Part shown: positions 1-8,168 of the stretch, one piece after another
Layout of the letters: every line of letters starts with the position of its first letter
How positions within the stretch are numbered: position 1 is the first letter of the stretch
Origin: an uncultured Lactococcus sp.
Lineage (GTDB): Bacteria > Bacillota > Bacilli > Lactobacillales > Streptococcaceae
Assembly (NCBI RefSeq): GCF_934191625.1
Contig: NZ_CAKPUG010000001.1
Location: forward strand, 372,001-436,000
Direction: 5' to 3'
Length of the DNA stretch: 64,000 bases
Program-made: the position numbers and the translations under genes
The notes under the pieces: model-generated
The model's input: only the letters and a program-made list of their open reading frames with translations
What the model was told of the DNA's origin: nothing
Database searches by the model: none

Positions 1-1
1 T

Positions 2-1075
2 AAAAAATTAGATGAGCAAAAATTATCAATATCTGGCTTTGTAAAACAAGCAATAAAAACTTCAAATTTGGTAATTTTCTATGGTTCGGGTTGTTCAGTT
101 GGGGCTATCCCCATGATGGGGCAAACAATGGCGGAAATCCTCCAAAATGATGATAATAGCGATGTTCAAGAAAAGTTTTCTACGTATCAATCGAAAACGG
201 GAGCTTCTGATAGTGATATTGAAGGTTTTTTAAACTGGTTGCAAAATGGTATTGCTTTTGAGAGTGACTTAACAAAGCAACAAACCTTGGAAACTGTTTT
301 TGAAAAGGTACAAAAAGAATTTATTGAGACAATACCTAAATATAATGATAAGAACTATTTTAGTTCTTCATGTGTTGAAACATATAGTAAGTTTTACCAG
401 AAAATTTTTGAATATCGTACTCCAGAAAGTGATAAATTATCTATTTTCACTCCTAACTATGATTTATTCACGGAATACGCATTAGAGTATAATAATATTA
501 GTTACACCACTGGTTTTACAACAGACTTAACAAATAAATTTGATATCAATCAATTTAAATATAGACTAGTTGATGATACCAATCGTTACAAGGATAAATG
601 GCAACCTGTAAAAAAAGAAGCTAATCTTTATAAAATGCACGGTTCTATTAATTGGGTTCAAGACAGTGAAGGACAACTGTACCAGAGAAATTATAAAACT
701 TTTGAGAGTGAGAGGGTTGTTATTTATCCTACTCAATTAAAGCATCAAGAAACCGCACAAACACCTTATTCAGAACTATTTAGAGAATTTTCAAATTGTC
801 TACAGAAACCCAATACCACTCTTTTGGTTATGGGGTATGGTTTTCCTGATGAGCACATTAATACAATAATTTCTCAAAATCTTCAAAACCCAGATTTTAA
901 TCTTATTATTTTTGGAGATAAAGACGAAGAAAAAATGAAGCAATTTCAAGACAAGAATGGAAAAAATAATTTTCATCTAATTGGTGGTGATATTAGTGGG
1001 GGAAAGGGGCATTATTTTAATGTGATTGTTGATGAGTATTTAGGAAGCCAAGTTGAGAATAAAGATGATGAATAG
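2..1075 (+). CDS. SIR2-family NADase-like defence protein, 5' end outside window
   Basis: The reading frame is open from base 2, so the true start lies upstream of the window; the TTG at 68 is internal, because about 22 codons before it read as a plausible SIR2 N-terminus. Visible SIR2-like signatures are the nucleotide-binding GSGCSVG (canonical GAG-x-S region), a TPNYD motif, and KMHGSINW carrying the likely catalytic histidine. Near the C-terminus is a VMGYGFPDEHIN segment typical of SIR2_2/DUF4917-like proteins. The stop overlaps the start of the HerA gene, so the two are translationally coupled. In known SIR2-HerA systems the SIR2 subunit degrades NAD+ and aborts infection when assembled on the HerA hexamer; this role is inferred from the pairing. 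The gene is clearly more AT-rich than the core genes downstream, which suggests transfer. Confidence 0.85.
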   Translation, partial: KKLDEQKLSISGFVKQAIKTSNLVIFYGSGCSVGAIPMMGQTMAEILQNDDNSDVQEKFSTYQSKTGASDSDIEGFLNWLQNGIAFESDLTKQQTLETVFEKVQKEFIETIPKYNDKNYFSSSCVETYSKFYQKIFEYRTPESDKLSIFTPNYDLFTEYALEYNNISYTTGFTTDLTNKFDINQFKYRLVDDTNRYKDKWQPVKKEANLYKMHGSINWVQDSEGQLYQRNYKTFESERVVIYPTQLKHQETAQTPYSELFREFSNCLQKPNTTLLVMGYGFPDEHINTIISQNLQNPDFNLIIFGDKDEEKMKQFQDKNGKNNFHLIGGDISGGKGHYFNVIVDEYLGSQVENKDDE

Positions 1076-2777
1076 TATAGGGCGTGTTACATTTGTTTCG
1101 TACGATAAATTGACATTTGAAGTTTCTAATTTTGAAAAACTGAAATATAATCTTGACGGTTATTCTTATATTGCTAAAGGCGTAGTAGACTATGTTACCA
1201 TAATTGATGAAAGCAATCAAAAATTTATATATCAAGTTATTAAAGCAGAGGATAAAGAACAAATTTTATCAAAAGAAGAAAACTCGAAATTGGATTATAC
1301 TGGTAAATTTGACTGTATTCCTATAGGTATTATTAGAAATAATAAAATTGAGTTTAATCTTGAAAGCTATCCTTTTTTGAATAACAAAGTCTATTTAACT
1401 ACTGAGCAAGAGAAAGAAATTATATTCTCTATTGATGATACGAAACATTCGATAGTTTTAGGTCATATTGAAGAAAAATATCAAGGGAAAATTTCTCTTG
1501 ATAAATTATTTAGTCATCATGGAGCGGTATTAGGGAATACTGGTTCTGGTAAATCTAATACAGTTCGACAAATTATTTCTGAAGTTCAGAAATATAAAAC
1601 CGAAAATCTTCACCTACATGTTTTTGATGTGCATGAGGAGTATCAGCAACTTGTAAAAGAAGAGGATAAGATAGATGTTTTAGAGGATTTTCAAATTGAG
1701 TTGAATTCTCTTGGATTACAGGACTGGATTAATTTGGTCAAACCATCAGATTTGGTGCAATTACCGGTGTTGCAAACAGCTTTGAAAATCTCATTTTTAT
1801 TGTCAAGTAATATAATAACAAGAAAATGGCTAAAATGTTTTCTTGCTCATACAATGTATAATCGAGTGCAAACAGATGCAGTGGCTAAAAGAACAAAAAT
1901 CATGAGCATTCTTGAAGGGGTAGAGATAAATGGAAAAAAAGATTATGATTCTAAATATGGTAACTTAAATAATTTTAATGAAACCCAGTTTTTAGAGTCT
2001 TTGGTACAAGTTATGGATTCCGAGGCTGACAATCACCATGAAATATCATTTTTACAAAATAAGTTAGAAGGAAGTGAAAGTAAAGTTGATAGTTTTATAG
2101 ACTTGCTTGAAGCATTAGATTACACTTTTTTGTTAGAGGAAACTAGAGGTAATTCACAAATAAGAAGTCATTGTGGAACCTTGGAAACTAGAATAAAATC
2201 TATTCAAGTTAGGTACTCTGTACTTTTAACCTCAGATACTCAAGAAGATATAGAATATAATCAAGTTACTGTGTATGATGTTGGAAGATTAGATGATGAC
2301 TTGTTATTGTTTTTCAGTTCATATTTATTAAAAAATATTTTTAATAAATGTAAGATTTCAAGAAAATCAGAAGAAGAGATTCATATTTTTATTTTTGAAG
2401 AGGCTCATAGATATATTTCAAAAGAAAAAGAAAGTAGTGCTTTTCATGAACTAGAGCTATTTAAAAAGATAGCTCGTGAAGGAAGAAAGTTTGGAACTTT
2501 TTTATTCTTATCTAGCCAAAGACCGAGCGAACTTTCTTCAACAGTTTTATCTCAATGTAATAATTATTTAATCCATAGGATTAAGAATAATCTTGACCTT
2601 GAATATATGCTGAAGACTATACCGTATATTGATAGCAATCAATTGAAACGTGTTTCATATTTGCCTACGGGGAGAACTTTTGTTGTAGGAGAACTATTTC
2701 CAATACCTATAGAAATACAGGTTGTTGATAGAAAAGATGATAAGGTATCAACAACGCCTAGTATAAAGTATAACTAG
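1065..2777 (+). CDS. HerA-like (DUF87) hexameric ATPase/helicase of a SIR2-HerA defence pair
   Basis: A 570-residue ATPase of the FtsK/HerA superfamily. From the ATG at 1065 an N-terminal beta-rich HAS-barrel-like part (about 1-120) precedes a Walker A GNTGSGKS at residues 157-164, a strand HLHVFDVHEEY, and a Walker B/catalytic IFIFEEAHRYI near residue 443, followed by FLSSQRPSELS, the sensor-like segment common in HerA. Two adjacent ATGs (1065, 1068) lie inside the end of the SIR2 gene; the Shine-Dalgarno is weak, so coupling is likely. In characterised SIR2-HerA systems the HerA hexamer scaffolds and activates SIR2 NADase, sometimes with nuclease activity; here that is inference from family and context. 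No NurA nuclease is seen beside it, which argues against a HerA-NurA repair pair. Confidence 0.88.
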   Translation: MMNSIGRVTFVSYDKLTFEVSNFEKLKYNLDGYSYIAKGVVDYVTIIDESNQKFIYQVIKAEDKEQILSKEENSKLDYTGKFDCIPIGIIRNNKIEFNLESYPFLNNKVYLTTEQEKEIIFSIDDTKHSIVLGHIEEKYQGKISLDKLFSHHGAVLGNTGSGKSNTVRQIISEVQKYKTENLHLHVFDVHEEYQQLVKEEDKIDVLEDFQIELNSLGLQDWINLVKPSDLVQLPVLQTALKISFLLSSNIITRKWLKCFLAHTMYNRVQTDAVAKRTKIMSILEGVEINGKKDYDSKYGNLNNFNETQFLESLVQVMDSEADNHHEISFLQNKLEGSESKVDSFIDLLEALDYTFLLEETRGNSQIRSHCGTLETRIKSIQVRYSVLLTSDTQEDIEYNQVTVYDVGRLDDDLLLFFSSYLLKNIFNKCKISRKSEEEIHIFIFEEAHRYISKEKESSAFHELELFKKIAREGRKFGTFLFLSSQRPSELSSTVLSQCNNYLIHRIKNNLDLEYMLKTIPYIDSNQLKRVSYLPTGRTFVVGELFPIPIEIQVVDRKDDKVSTTPSIKYN

Positions 2778-2827
2778 ACGCTCATTAATAGTTGTTTGAT
2801 TAAAATAAAACCAATTGTTTTCTCAAT

Positions 2828-2856
2828 TTGCCTTCCCCTCCGACTTCTGTTATAAT
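2828..2856 (+). promoter_or_regulatory. Promoter of the antisense RNA
   Basis: TTGCCT (2828-2833), a 17-bp spacer, and TATAAT (2851-2856) with an upstream TG (extended -10). No open reading frame follows before the terminator at 2933-2960, so it should make a short non-coding transcript. Confidence 0.75.
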
Positions 2857-2877
2857 CATTCTATACAGAACAACACG

Positions 2878-2903
2878 AAAAAAACTGACCGCTCCAACGG
2901 CCA
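2878..2903 (-). terminator. Intrinsic terminator of the toxin message
   Basis: On the minus strand, TGGCCG and CGGTCA pair around a 6-nt loop and are followed by a run of seven T. It lies inside the antisense RNA. Confidence 0.7.
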
Positions 2904-2932
2904 GCGTGTCTTAGTTCTCTGTAGATGGGTTA

Positions 2933-2960
2933 AACGTTAGTCTTTGGGACTAGCGTTTTT
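2933..2960 (+). terminator. Intrinsic terminator of the antisense RNA
   Basis: AACGTTAGTC (2933-2942) pairs with GACTAGCGTT (2948-2957) with one G-T wobble, loop of 5 nt, ending in TTTTT. The stop codon of the minus-strand peptide lies within this stem. Confidence 0.75.
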
Positions 2961-3035
2961 GTATTCTTTCCAAATCTTAAATAGATCGATAGCAATTGTT
3001 ACAACGTCAAGAACTATCAAAACCCAAACAGTCAT
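2937..3035 (-). CDS. Small membrane peptide, candidate type I toxin (32 aa)
   Basis: Minus-strand ORF from ATG at 3035 to TAA at 2937-2939. The 32-residue product has a single hydrophobic helix (MTVWVLIVLDVVTIAIDLF) followed by a charged tail, the usual shape of type I toxins. A Shine-Dalgarno-like AGAAGGGG lies 12 nt before the ATG. The segment TCTCTGTAGA directly upstream of it is complementary to the message's own 3' region (TCTACAGAGA on the minus strand, 2916-2925), so long-range pairing could hide the ribosome site, as in other type I toxins. Convergent antisense RNA overlaps its 3' end. It is not a sequence match I can name; toxicity is inferred. Confidence 0.55.
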   Translation of the reverse strand: MTVWVLIVLDVVTIAIDLFKIWKEYKNASPKD

Positions 3036-3078
3036 CAGTAAGAATTTCCCCTTCTACAGAGAGTCGGAATGTCATCAT
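3007..3078 (-). CDS. Possible mok-like leader ORF overlapping the toxin start (23 aa)
   Basis: Minus-strand ORF starting with ATGATG at 3078, preceded by a good Shine-Dalgarno (GAGGTGG, 7 nt away) and ending with TGA at 3007-3009, past the toxin start in another frame. Its translation would open the region carrying the weaker toxin ribosome site, analogous to mok/hok coupling. The peptide itself shows no domain; it may equally be non-functional. Confidence 0.3.
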   Translation of the reverse strand: MMTFRLSVEGEILTDDCLGFDSS

Positions 3079-3196
3079 AACCTGTCCACCTCTCATGACT
3101 AGTATTTGCAGGCGACAGATACAGAGTAACATAAGACACGAGAGTTTTTACTCTCACTATATTATCCGTAAAAACTTTAGAAATGTAACAAAAAAT

Positions 3197-5854
3197 ATGG
3201 TAAAAAAACAAAAAACAAGTAAAAAAATAGAACTTCCCCTCATCAAAGAAATCAACGACTTCTTTGGGGATTATTTTACTAATCATGAAGACGAACGTTG
3301 GCTCTGGGGGAAACCGAAGCTGCCTGATTATATATCAATGAATCTCAAGCATGACTTGCGTGAGTATCAGGAAGGGGCTTTGCATGCACTTAATTACACG
3401 CAGAGGGATCGGACGGTAAATAGCCGACTCAACCATCTTCTTTTTCACATGGCCACGGGCTCTGGGAAGACAGACATCATGGCTGCCATCATGCTTTATA
3501 TGTATGCGGAGTTGGGATACCAAAACTTTCTTTTTGTGGTCAATACAAACAGTGTGGTCTCAAAGACTAAGGAAAATCTCCTTAATCCTGCTTCTAAGAA
3601 GTATCTTTTTGCATCAAACATGGTGATAAATGGGCAGCGTTTGGAAATTAAGGAAATGGCGACCTTCCCCAATAATCCAGAACCTGGGGTCATTTATCTT
3701 CGACTGACTACTATTCAAACCCTCTCTAATGAGCTTGGAGAAGGGCGGGAGAATTGCTTGACTTATGAGGATTTGGCTAAGCAGAAGATGGTTATCTTGG
3801 CTGATGAAGCTCATCATTTTTCTGCAGATACCAAGAGTGGGGCAACGCCTACGGAAGCTAAAAATTCTAAGGCTTGGGAAAGTGTGCTGGATCGTATTCG
3901 TCAAGGCAATGCTGAAAACCGGCAGTTTGAATTTACCGCCACTATTGATTTGCAAAATGAGTCCATCCGAAATAAATATTCATCAAAAATTCTCTATCAA
4001 TATGATTTGACCAGCTTTGTAGAAGGTGGCTATTCTAAGCGTGTCCGTTATTTGCAAGCCAATTCCGATGATAAACATAAGATGCTCAATGCCATCTTGC
4101 TTTCTCAATACCGTAAGCATGTGGCTAAAGAAGCAGGAATCAAAGACTTCAAACCCGTCATTCTTTTCAAGGCTAACAAAATAGTCTCCTCGCATCTTGC
4201 TCATCAGCAGTTTGTCGAAATTATTGAAAACTTGACGAAGGAAGACTTGCGTGACTTTATGAGGCAAGGGAAAATATCTAGTAGTTCTCCTACTTTAGAG
4301 AAAGTTTATGATACTTTTCTAGCACGTGATTTGGCACAAGTGGTTGTGGAATTGCAGTCAGACTTTGCTAGCCGTAATATCATCAACGTCAATGACAGTG
4401 ACCGAAATTCTGAAGGAATCCTTGGCGATACAGATACAAAGAATGCACTCAATAGCTTGGAAGAGCCTGATAATCCTTTTCGTGTGGTATTTGCCGTTGC
4501 TAAACTTTCTGAGGGTTGGGACGTGCTCAACCTCTATGACATTGTCAGAATCAGTGAAGGTGCACCAACAAGTGGGAAGACTTTGAAAAACGGGACCAAT
4601 TCTGAGGCTCAATTGATTGGGCGTGGGGCACGTTACTATCCTTTTGAATATGAGGGAGAAAAATCCTTCCAACGTCGCTTTGATAAGACCAACAGAGACT
4701 TGCAAGTTTTAGAGTATTTGGACTATCATACCATTAGTGAACCTGCTTATCTGACCAGTTTGAAAGATTCCTTGGATAAGATGGGACTTCCTGTAGAAGA
4801 CATCACAGACTATGATATTTTCACAGCAAAGGTTAAGCCGGCTTTTAAGAGAACTCAAGTCTTCAAAACAGGGAAGCTTTATTACAATGAAGTCGAAGAA
4901 GTGCCCAAAGAAGATTGGGATTCCCTTTCTAAATACGGCATTAAAATTGCCGATATTCCTAAGGTTGATATTTCACAAGGGGTTAGCGAGTCAGAGAGAG
5001 TAGATGAATCTTCTAAAGTGGAGACAGAGCTAGCTACTTTGGAGCTATCTTATGATAATAATGTCTTGCTGAAAAAAGCGATTGCTAGAAATCCTTTCTT
5101 TAGATTTAATAATCTGAAAGGGTATTTGCCTAACCTCAAATCCATGCGTGAATTTTTAGATGATGCGAACTGGCTAGGAGCAGTTCCAGAATTGAACATT
5201 ACCTTATCCAAAGGTCAAGAATTGACACGAGAGCGTGAATTGCAGGCCGTTGAGAAGTATTTGGAGTATATCCAACGTGCCATTCTTATGAACTATAAGA
5301 AGCAACGTGGTACGAATAAATTTGTCTCTGTCCCTGTTTCTGAGATGGTTGTGGATTATGAGAAGCGCGTGGCGACAACTTCGAGAAAAGAAATCAATGA
5401 AGTAATCATGCCTCATGATGCCAAGAAAATGGATTGGTTCCCCCATGACAAAGCTGTGGTGGACAACTTGGAGTGGAAGCTTATTGAAGAAGTTATTCAA
5501 CCTCATATTGCGAAGCTCCGTGAAGAACATGAGGATGTTTATCTGATTCGTAATGATGAACGGTTGACTCAGTTTGCTCTGCATGATTTTGGTCAGAATA
5601 TCCAAAGCTATGCTGGATTCATGCCTGACTTCATTCTTTATCTTGGAAGTTCAAATGAGATTATTCAAGTCTATATTGAGCCTAAAGGACAAGCTTTTGT
5701 TTATAAGGATCAGTGGAAAGAAGACTTGCTGGCTAAGATAAAGCAAGCAGATATTATCGTTGAAGATGACAATGTCCGCTTGTACGGTGTGAAGTTCTAT
5801 ACTGGGGATAATGGGCGTGAGATTCTGAATGAATTGGATACTAAGGTCAAATGA
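3197..5854 (+). CDS. Orphan type III restriction (Res)-like DEAD/DEAH helicase with C-terminal nuclease
   Basis: An 885-residue superfamily 2 helicase. Counting from the ATG at 3197: Walker A ATGSGKT at 86-92, DEAH box (LADEAHHF) at 203-206, helicase motif VI-like AQLIGRGARYYP near 470, and a C-terminal PD-(D/E)xK-like pair, MPDFIL near 809 with IEPKG near 827. This matches the Res subunit of type III restriction enzymes, which translocate on and cut unmodified DNA together with a Mod methylase, but no mod gene lies within reach in this window. A longer frame begins at 2996, but that part is antisense to the toxin locus, and homologues would be expected to start near 3197. No Shine-Dalgarno is evident before 3197. 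It sits in the defence island, so an anti-phage role is likely but not shown. Confidence 0.8.
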   Translation: MVKKQKTSKKIELPLIKEINDFFGDYFTNHEDERWLWGKPKLPDYISMNLKHDLREYQEGALHALNYTQRDRTVNSRLNHLLFHMATGSGKTDIMAAIMLYMYAELGYQNFLFVVNTNSVVSKTKENLLNPASKKYLFASNMVINGQRLEIKEMATFPNNPEPGVIYLRLTTIQTLSNELGEGRENCLTYEDLAKQKMVILADEAHHFSADTKSGATPTEAKNSKAWESVLDRIRQGNAENRQFEFTATIDLQNESIRNKYSSKILYQYDLTSFVEGGYSKRVRYLQANSDDKHKMLNAILLSQYRKHVAKEAGIKDFKPVILFKANKIVSSHLAHQQFVEIIENLTKEDLRDFMRQGKISSSSPTLEKVYDTFLARDLAQVVVELQSDFASRNIINVNDSDRNSEGILGDTDTKNALNSLEEPDNPFRVVFAVAKLSEGWDVLNLYDIVRISEGAPTSGKTLKNGTNSEAQLIGRGARYYPFEYEGEKSFQRRFDKTNRDLQVLEYLDYHTISEPAYLTSLKDSLDKMGLPVEDITDYDIFTAKVKPAFKRTQVFKTGKLYYNEVEEVPKEDWDSLSKYGIKIADIPKVDISQGVSESERVDESSKVETELATLELSYDNNVLLKKAIARNPFFRFNNLKGYLPNLKSMREFLDDANWLGAVPELNITLSKGQELTRERELQAVEKYLEYIQRAILMNYKKQRGTNKFVSVPVSEMVVDYEKRVATTSRKEINEVIMPHDAKKMDWFPHDKAVVDNLEWKLIEEVIQPHIAKLREEHEDVYLIRNDERLTQFALHDFGQNIQSYAGFMPDFILYLGSSNEIIQVYIEPKGQAFVYKDQWKEDLLAKIKQADIIVEDDNVRLYGVKFYTGDNGREILNELDTKVK

Positions 5855-5923
5855 ACGCTGTGAGCTTGTAAAAGCTATCGAAGAAGAATTTAAGAATCTG
5901 CTCTAAGCCAGCAGAATGATAGG

Positions 5924-5972
5924 AAAAAACGTATGAATTGATGTGCTTTACGTCTAATCTCATGCGTTTTTT
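5924..5972 (+). terminator. Intrinsic terminator after the Res-like gene
   Basis: AAAAAACGTATGA pairs with TCATGCGTTTTTT (one G-T pair) around a loop of about 23 nt; the symmetrical A and T runs suit a bidirectional terminator. Confidence 0.6.
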
Positions 5973-6037
5973 GATTAAGAAGAAAAATCGTCTTTGTTTC
6001 ATGAGGTCGTAATTACTGAATATCGTATTAGGAGTTG

Positions 6038-6046
6038 TGCTATAAT
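6038..6046 (+). promoter_or_regulatory. Extended -10 promoter giving leaderless coaE
   Basis: TGCTATAAT ends 6 nt before the coaE ATG at 6053, placing the transcription start at or beside the A of ATG. No convincing -35. Confidence 0.65.
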
Positions 6047-6052
6047 AAAGCT

Positions 6053-6658
6053 ATGAAGAAAGTAATCGGTTTGACAGGTGGAATAGCTTCTGGGAAATCA
6101 ACAGTGGTTGATTTTTTGCGTTCTCAGGGTTATCCAATCATTGACGCAGATCAAGTGGTTCGTGAATTACAAGCACCAGGTGGTTCCTTATATCGGGCGA
6201 TTCTACAAGAATTTGGTCCTGCATACTTTGATGAGGAAGGACTTTTGAATCGGCGAAAGTTGGGTAATTTGATCTTCTCAAATGATGAAGCGCGAGAAAA
6301 ACTTGCAGCGCTCCAAAATCATATTATTCGCAAAGAACTCTATAAGAGACGTGAAACACTTTTGAAAGATGACAGGATTCAAAAGGCCATAATTATGGAT
6401 ATACCGTTGCTTCTAGAACAATCTTATGACGGTTTTGATGAAATATGGTTAGTCGCTGTTTCAGAAAGTATTCAAATTGAGCGCATCATGAGTCGGGATA
6501 ATATGACGAAAGAAGAGGCAGAAGCGCGTATTAAAGCTCAAATGCCTCTATCAGAAAAGATGAAATATGCAACACGTATTATCGATACTTCAGGAACGAT
6601 TCCTGAAACTTATGAAAAAATCACAGAACTGTTAAAAACAGTAGAAAAGAGGGATTAA
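6053..6658 (+). CDS. coaE: Dephospho-CoA kinase
   Basis: 201-residue kinase that phosphorylates the ribose 3'-OH of dephospho-CoA, the last step of CoA synthesis in the cytosol. The N-terminus has the P-loop GLTGGIASGKST, then the typical IIDADQVVRELQ segment and the IMDIPLLLE substrate-binding region; the length is normal. The upstream in-frame ATG at 6035 lies within the promoter, so MKKVIGLTGG at 6053 is the start. The message is probably leaderless, with TATAAT ending 6 nt upstream. The downstream exporter gene begins immediately after the stop, so they form an operon with rpmG. Confidence 0.95.
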   Translation: MKKVIGLTGGIASGKSTVVDFLRSQGYPIIDADQVVRELQAPGGSLYRAILQEFGPAYFDEEGLLNRRKLGNLIFSNDEAREKLAALQNHIIRKELYKRRETLLKDDRIQKAIIMDIPLLLEQSYDGFDEIWLVAVSESIQIERIMSRDNMTKEEAEARIKAQMPLSEKMKYATRIIDTSGTIPETYEKITELLKTVEKRD

Positions 6659-6659
6659 A

Positions 6660-7895
6660 ACGAGTAAATCAACAAAAAATAGGAATGTTAATTGGAAACA
6701 GAACTTATGGATCACTTGGATTGGCTGCTTTATTGTGGGCTCTTCTTTTTCATTAGTAATGCCATTTTTACCTCTTTATATTCAGAGCTTAGGTGTGACA
6801 GGATCAAATGTAGAGCTCTTTTCTGGTATAGCCTTCGCTTCAACGGCTTTAGTATCAGGTTTAGTTGCTCCTATGTGGGGGAAATTAGCGGATAAGTATG
6901 GCCGGAAACCCATGATGGTAAGGGCTTCTTTTGCCATGACTTTTACCATGTCTGCTATTGCCTTTTCACATCATATGGGTGGCTATTGGTGGCTTTTACT
7001 CATGCGTAGTCTTATGGGTTTCTTTTCAGGCTTTATTCCTAACTCCACAGCAATGATTGCTTCCCAAGCGCCTAAAGAACGCTCCGGATATGCTCTGGGT
7101 GTCTTATCCACTGCGATGATTACGGGTACGTTGATTGGCCCTTCTATTGGCGGTTTACTGGCGCAATGGTTTGGTATGGCAAATGTCTTCCTTATCGTTG
7201 GGAGTCTTCTTGCTCTTGCAACCATTCTGACGGTCTTTTTTGTTCATGAAAACTTTGAACCTGTGGCAAAAGATAAAATGCTATCCACAAAAGAGATTGT
7301 CAACCGTGTAAGTAATAAGCAAATTCTTTTTGGATTATTGGTGACCAGCTTTATTATCCAAGTCACCACACAATCGATAGAGCCTTTTGTAACGCTTTAT
7401 ATTAAAACCTTAACTACCAACACAAATAACTTAATGTTTATCTCAGGTCTTATTGTGTCGGCTGTTGGCTTATCTGCAATGTTATCTTCAAGTACTTTAG
7501 GTAAATTAGGAGATAAATATGGGGCGCATCGCCTGATTCTAATCGGATTAGCCTTTAGCTTCGCTATGTATTTACCTATGGCTTTTGTAAAGTCTCCTCT
7601 CCAATTAGGGCTTTTAAGGTTTATGTTGGGATTCGGCACTGGTGCTCTGATGCCATCAGTCAATTCCCTTTTAGCAAAGATTACACCGAAAGAAGGCGTG
7701 TCACGGATTTTCGCATATAATCAAATGTTTTCTAACTTTGGCGTCGTCGTAGGACCAATAGTTGGTTCAGCAATTGCAGGTTGGATTTCCTATCGTATGG
7801 CTTTTATTGTGACAAGTCTTTTTGTAGTTGTTAATTTCTTCTGGTCCTTAGCTAATTTCCGGAAATATTTAAGAAAACGGAGCATCGTAGAATGA
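6660..7895 (+). CDS. PmrA-like MFS multidrug exporter with apparent ACG start
   Basis: Twelve-helix major facilitator drug:H+ antiporter. Visible signatures are the motif A loop [13 protein letters not shown] between helices 2 and 3, and its second copy [13 protein letters not shown]. The first standard start is GTG at 6735 (386 aa), but that cuts helix 1. The frame stays open upstream and reads a natural N-terminus, [17 protein letters not shown], back to ACG at 6660, which sits 6 nt after a Shine-Dalgarno-like GAGGG at the end of coaE, where an ATG would be expected. So either ACG is used or the ATG was lost (mutation or sequencing error); 411 residues from 6660. The end overlaps rpmG by 4 nt (ATGA). 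Substrates cannot be read from sequence. Confidence 0.85.
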   Translation, partial: TSKSTKNRNVNWKQNLWITWIGCFIVGSSFSLVMPFLPLYIQSLGVTGSNVELFSGIAFASTALVSGLVAPMWGKLADKYGRKPMMVRASFAMTFTMSAIAFSHHMGGYWWLLLMRSLMGFFSGFIPNSTAMIASQAPKERSGYALGVLSTAMITGTLIGPSIGGLLAQWFGMANVFLIVGSLLALATILTVFFVHENFEPVAKDKMLSTKEIVNRVSNKQILFGLLVTSFIIQVTTQSIEPFVTLYIKTLTTNTNNLMFISGLIVSAVGLSAMLSSSTLGKLGDKYGAHRLILIGLAFSFAMYLPMAFVKSPLQLGLLRFMLGFGTGALMPSVNSLLAKITPKEGVSRIFAYNQMFSNFGVVVGPIVGSAIAGWISYRMAFIVTSLFVVVNFFWSLANFRKYLRKRSIVE

Positions 7896-8038
7896 GAGTG
7901 AAAATAACTTTAGCTTGCACAAGTTGTAAGAGTAAAAACTATATTAGTAGTAAGAATAAAAGCAGTAACCCTGATAAAGTCGAAACGATGAAGTTTTGTC
8001 CCAAAGAGCGCATGGTAACATTACACCGAGAAGTTTAA
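7892..8038 (+). CDS. rpmG: 50S ribosomal protein L33
   Basis: 48-residue L33 (begins [20 protein letters not shown]). The first zinc-type CxxC pair is present (C9, C12), but the second is reduced to a single cysteine (FCPKER), so it is a partly degenerate zinc form, as known in lactococcal/streptococcal L33. Its ATG overlaps the exporter stop (ATGA), indicating translational coupling. Confidence 0.93.
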   Translation: MRVKITLACTSCKSKNYISSKNKSSNPDKVETMKFCPKERMVTLHREV

Positions 8039-8117
8039 GGAATGAAGCATTTTTCATTCTAGAAAAATCATTTATTTTTAAAATAATTGCACATCTGTAA
8101 AAATGAATCTGAAAAAA

Positions 8118-8126
8118 TGGTATAAT
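8118..8126 (+). promoter_or_regulatory. Extended -10 promoter of ftsW
   Basis: TGGTATAAT about 42 nt before the ftsW ATG; no clear -35 at the right distance. Confidence 0.5.
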
Positions 8127-8168
8127 AAAAAATGTTAAAAAATAATAGAAATGAAATGATAACTTAAA

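Larger units (their letters stand above)
2863..2960 (+). ncRNA. Candidate type I antitoxin RNA (about 98 nt)
   Basis: Predicted transcript from the promoter at 2828-2856 to the intrinsic terminator at 2933-2960. It runs antisense to the 3' part of the toxin message, covering the toxin mRNA terminator and the last codons of the small membrane peptide encoded on the minus strand (2937-3035). It also contains TCTCTGTAGA (2916-2925), whose inverted copy lies just upstream of the toxin Shine-Dalgarno. This convergent, 3'-overlapping layout is that of Gram-positive type I systems (fst/par, txpA/ratA). No family match is claimed; the assignment is by architecture. Confidence 0.55.

Noticed and set aside
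2996-3196. N-terminal 67-residue extension of the Res-like protein
   Set aside because: The stretch is antisense to the toxin locus, lacks a helicase-like sequence, and its TTG has no ribosome site.
6692-6895. 67-codon ORF beginning [10 protein letters not shown]
   Set aside because: Out-of-frame shadow of the PmrA-like exporter's N-terminal region.
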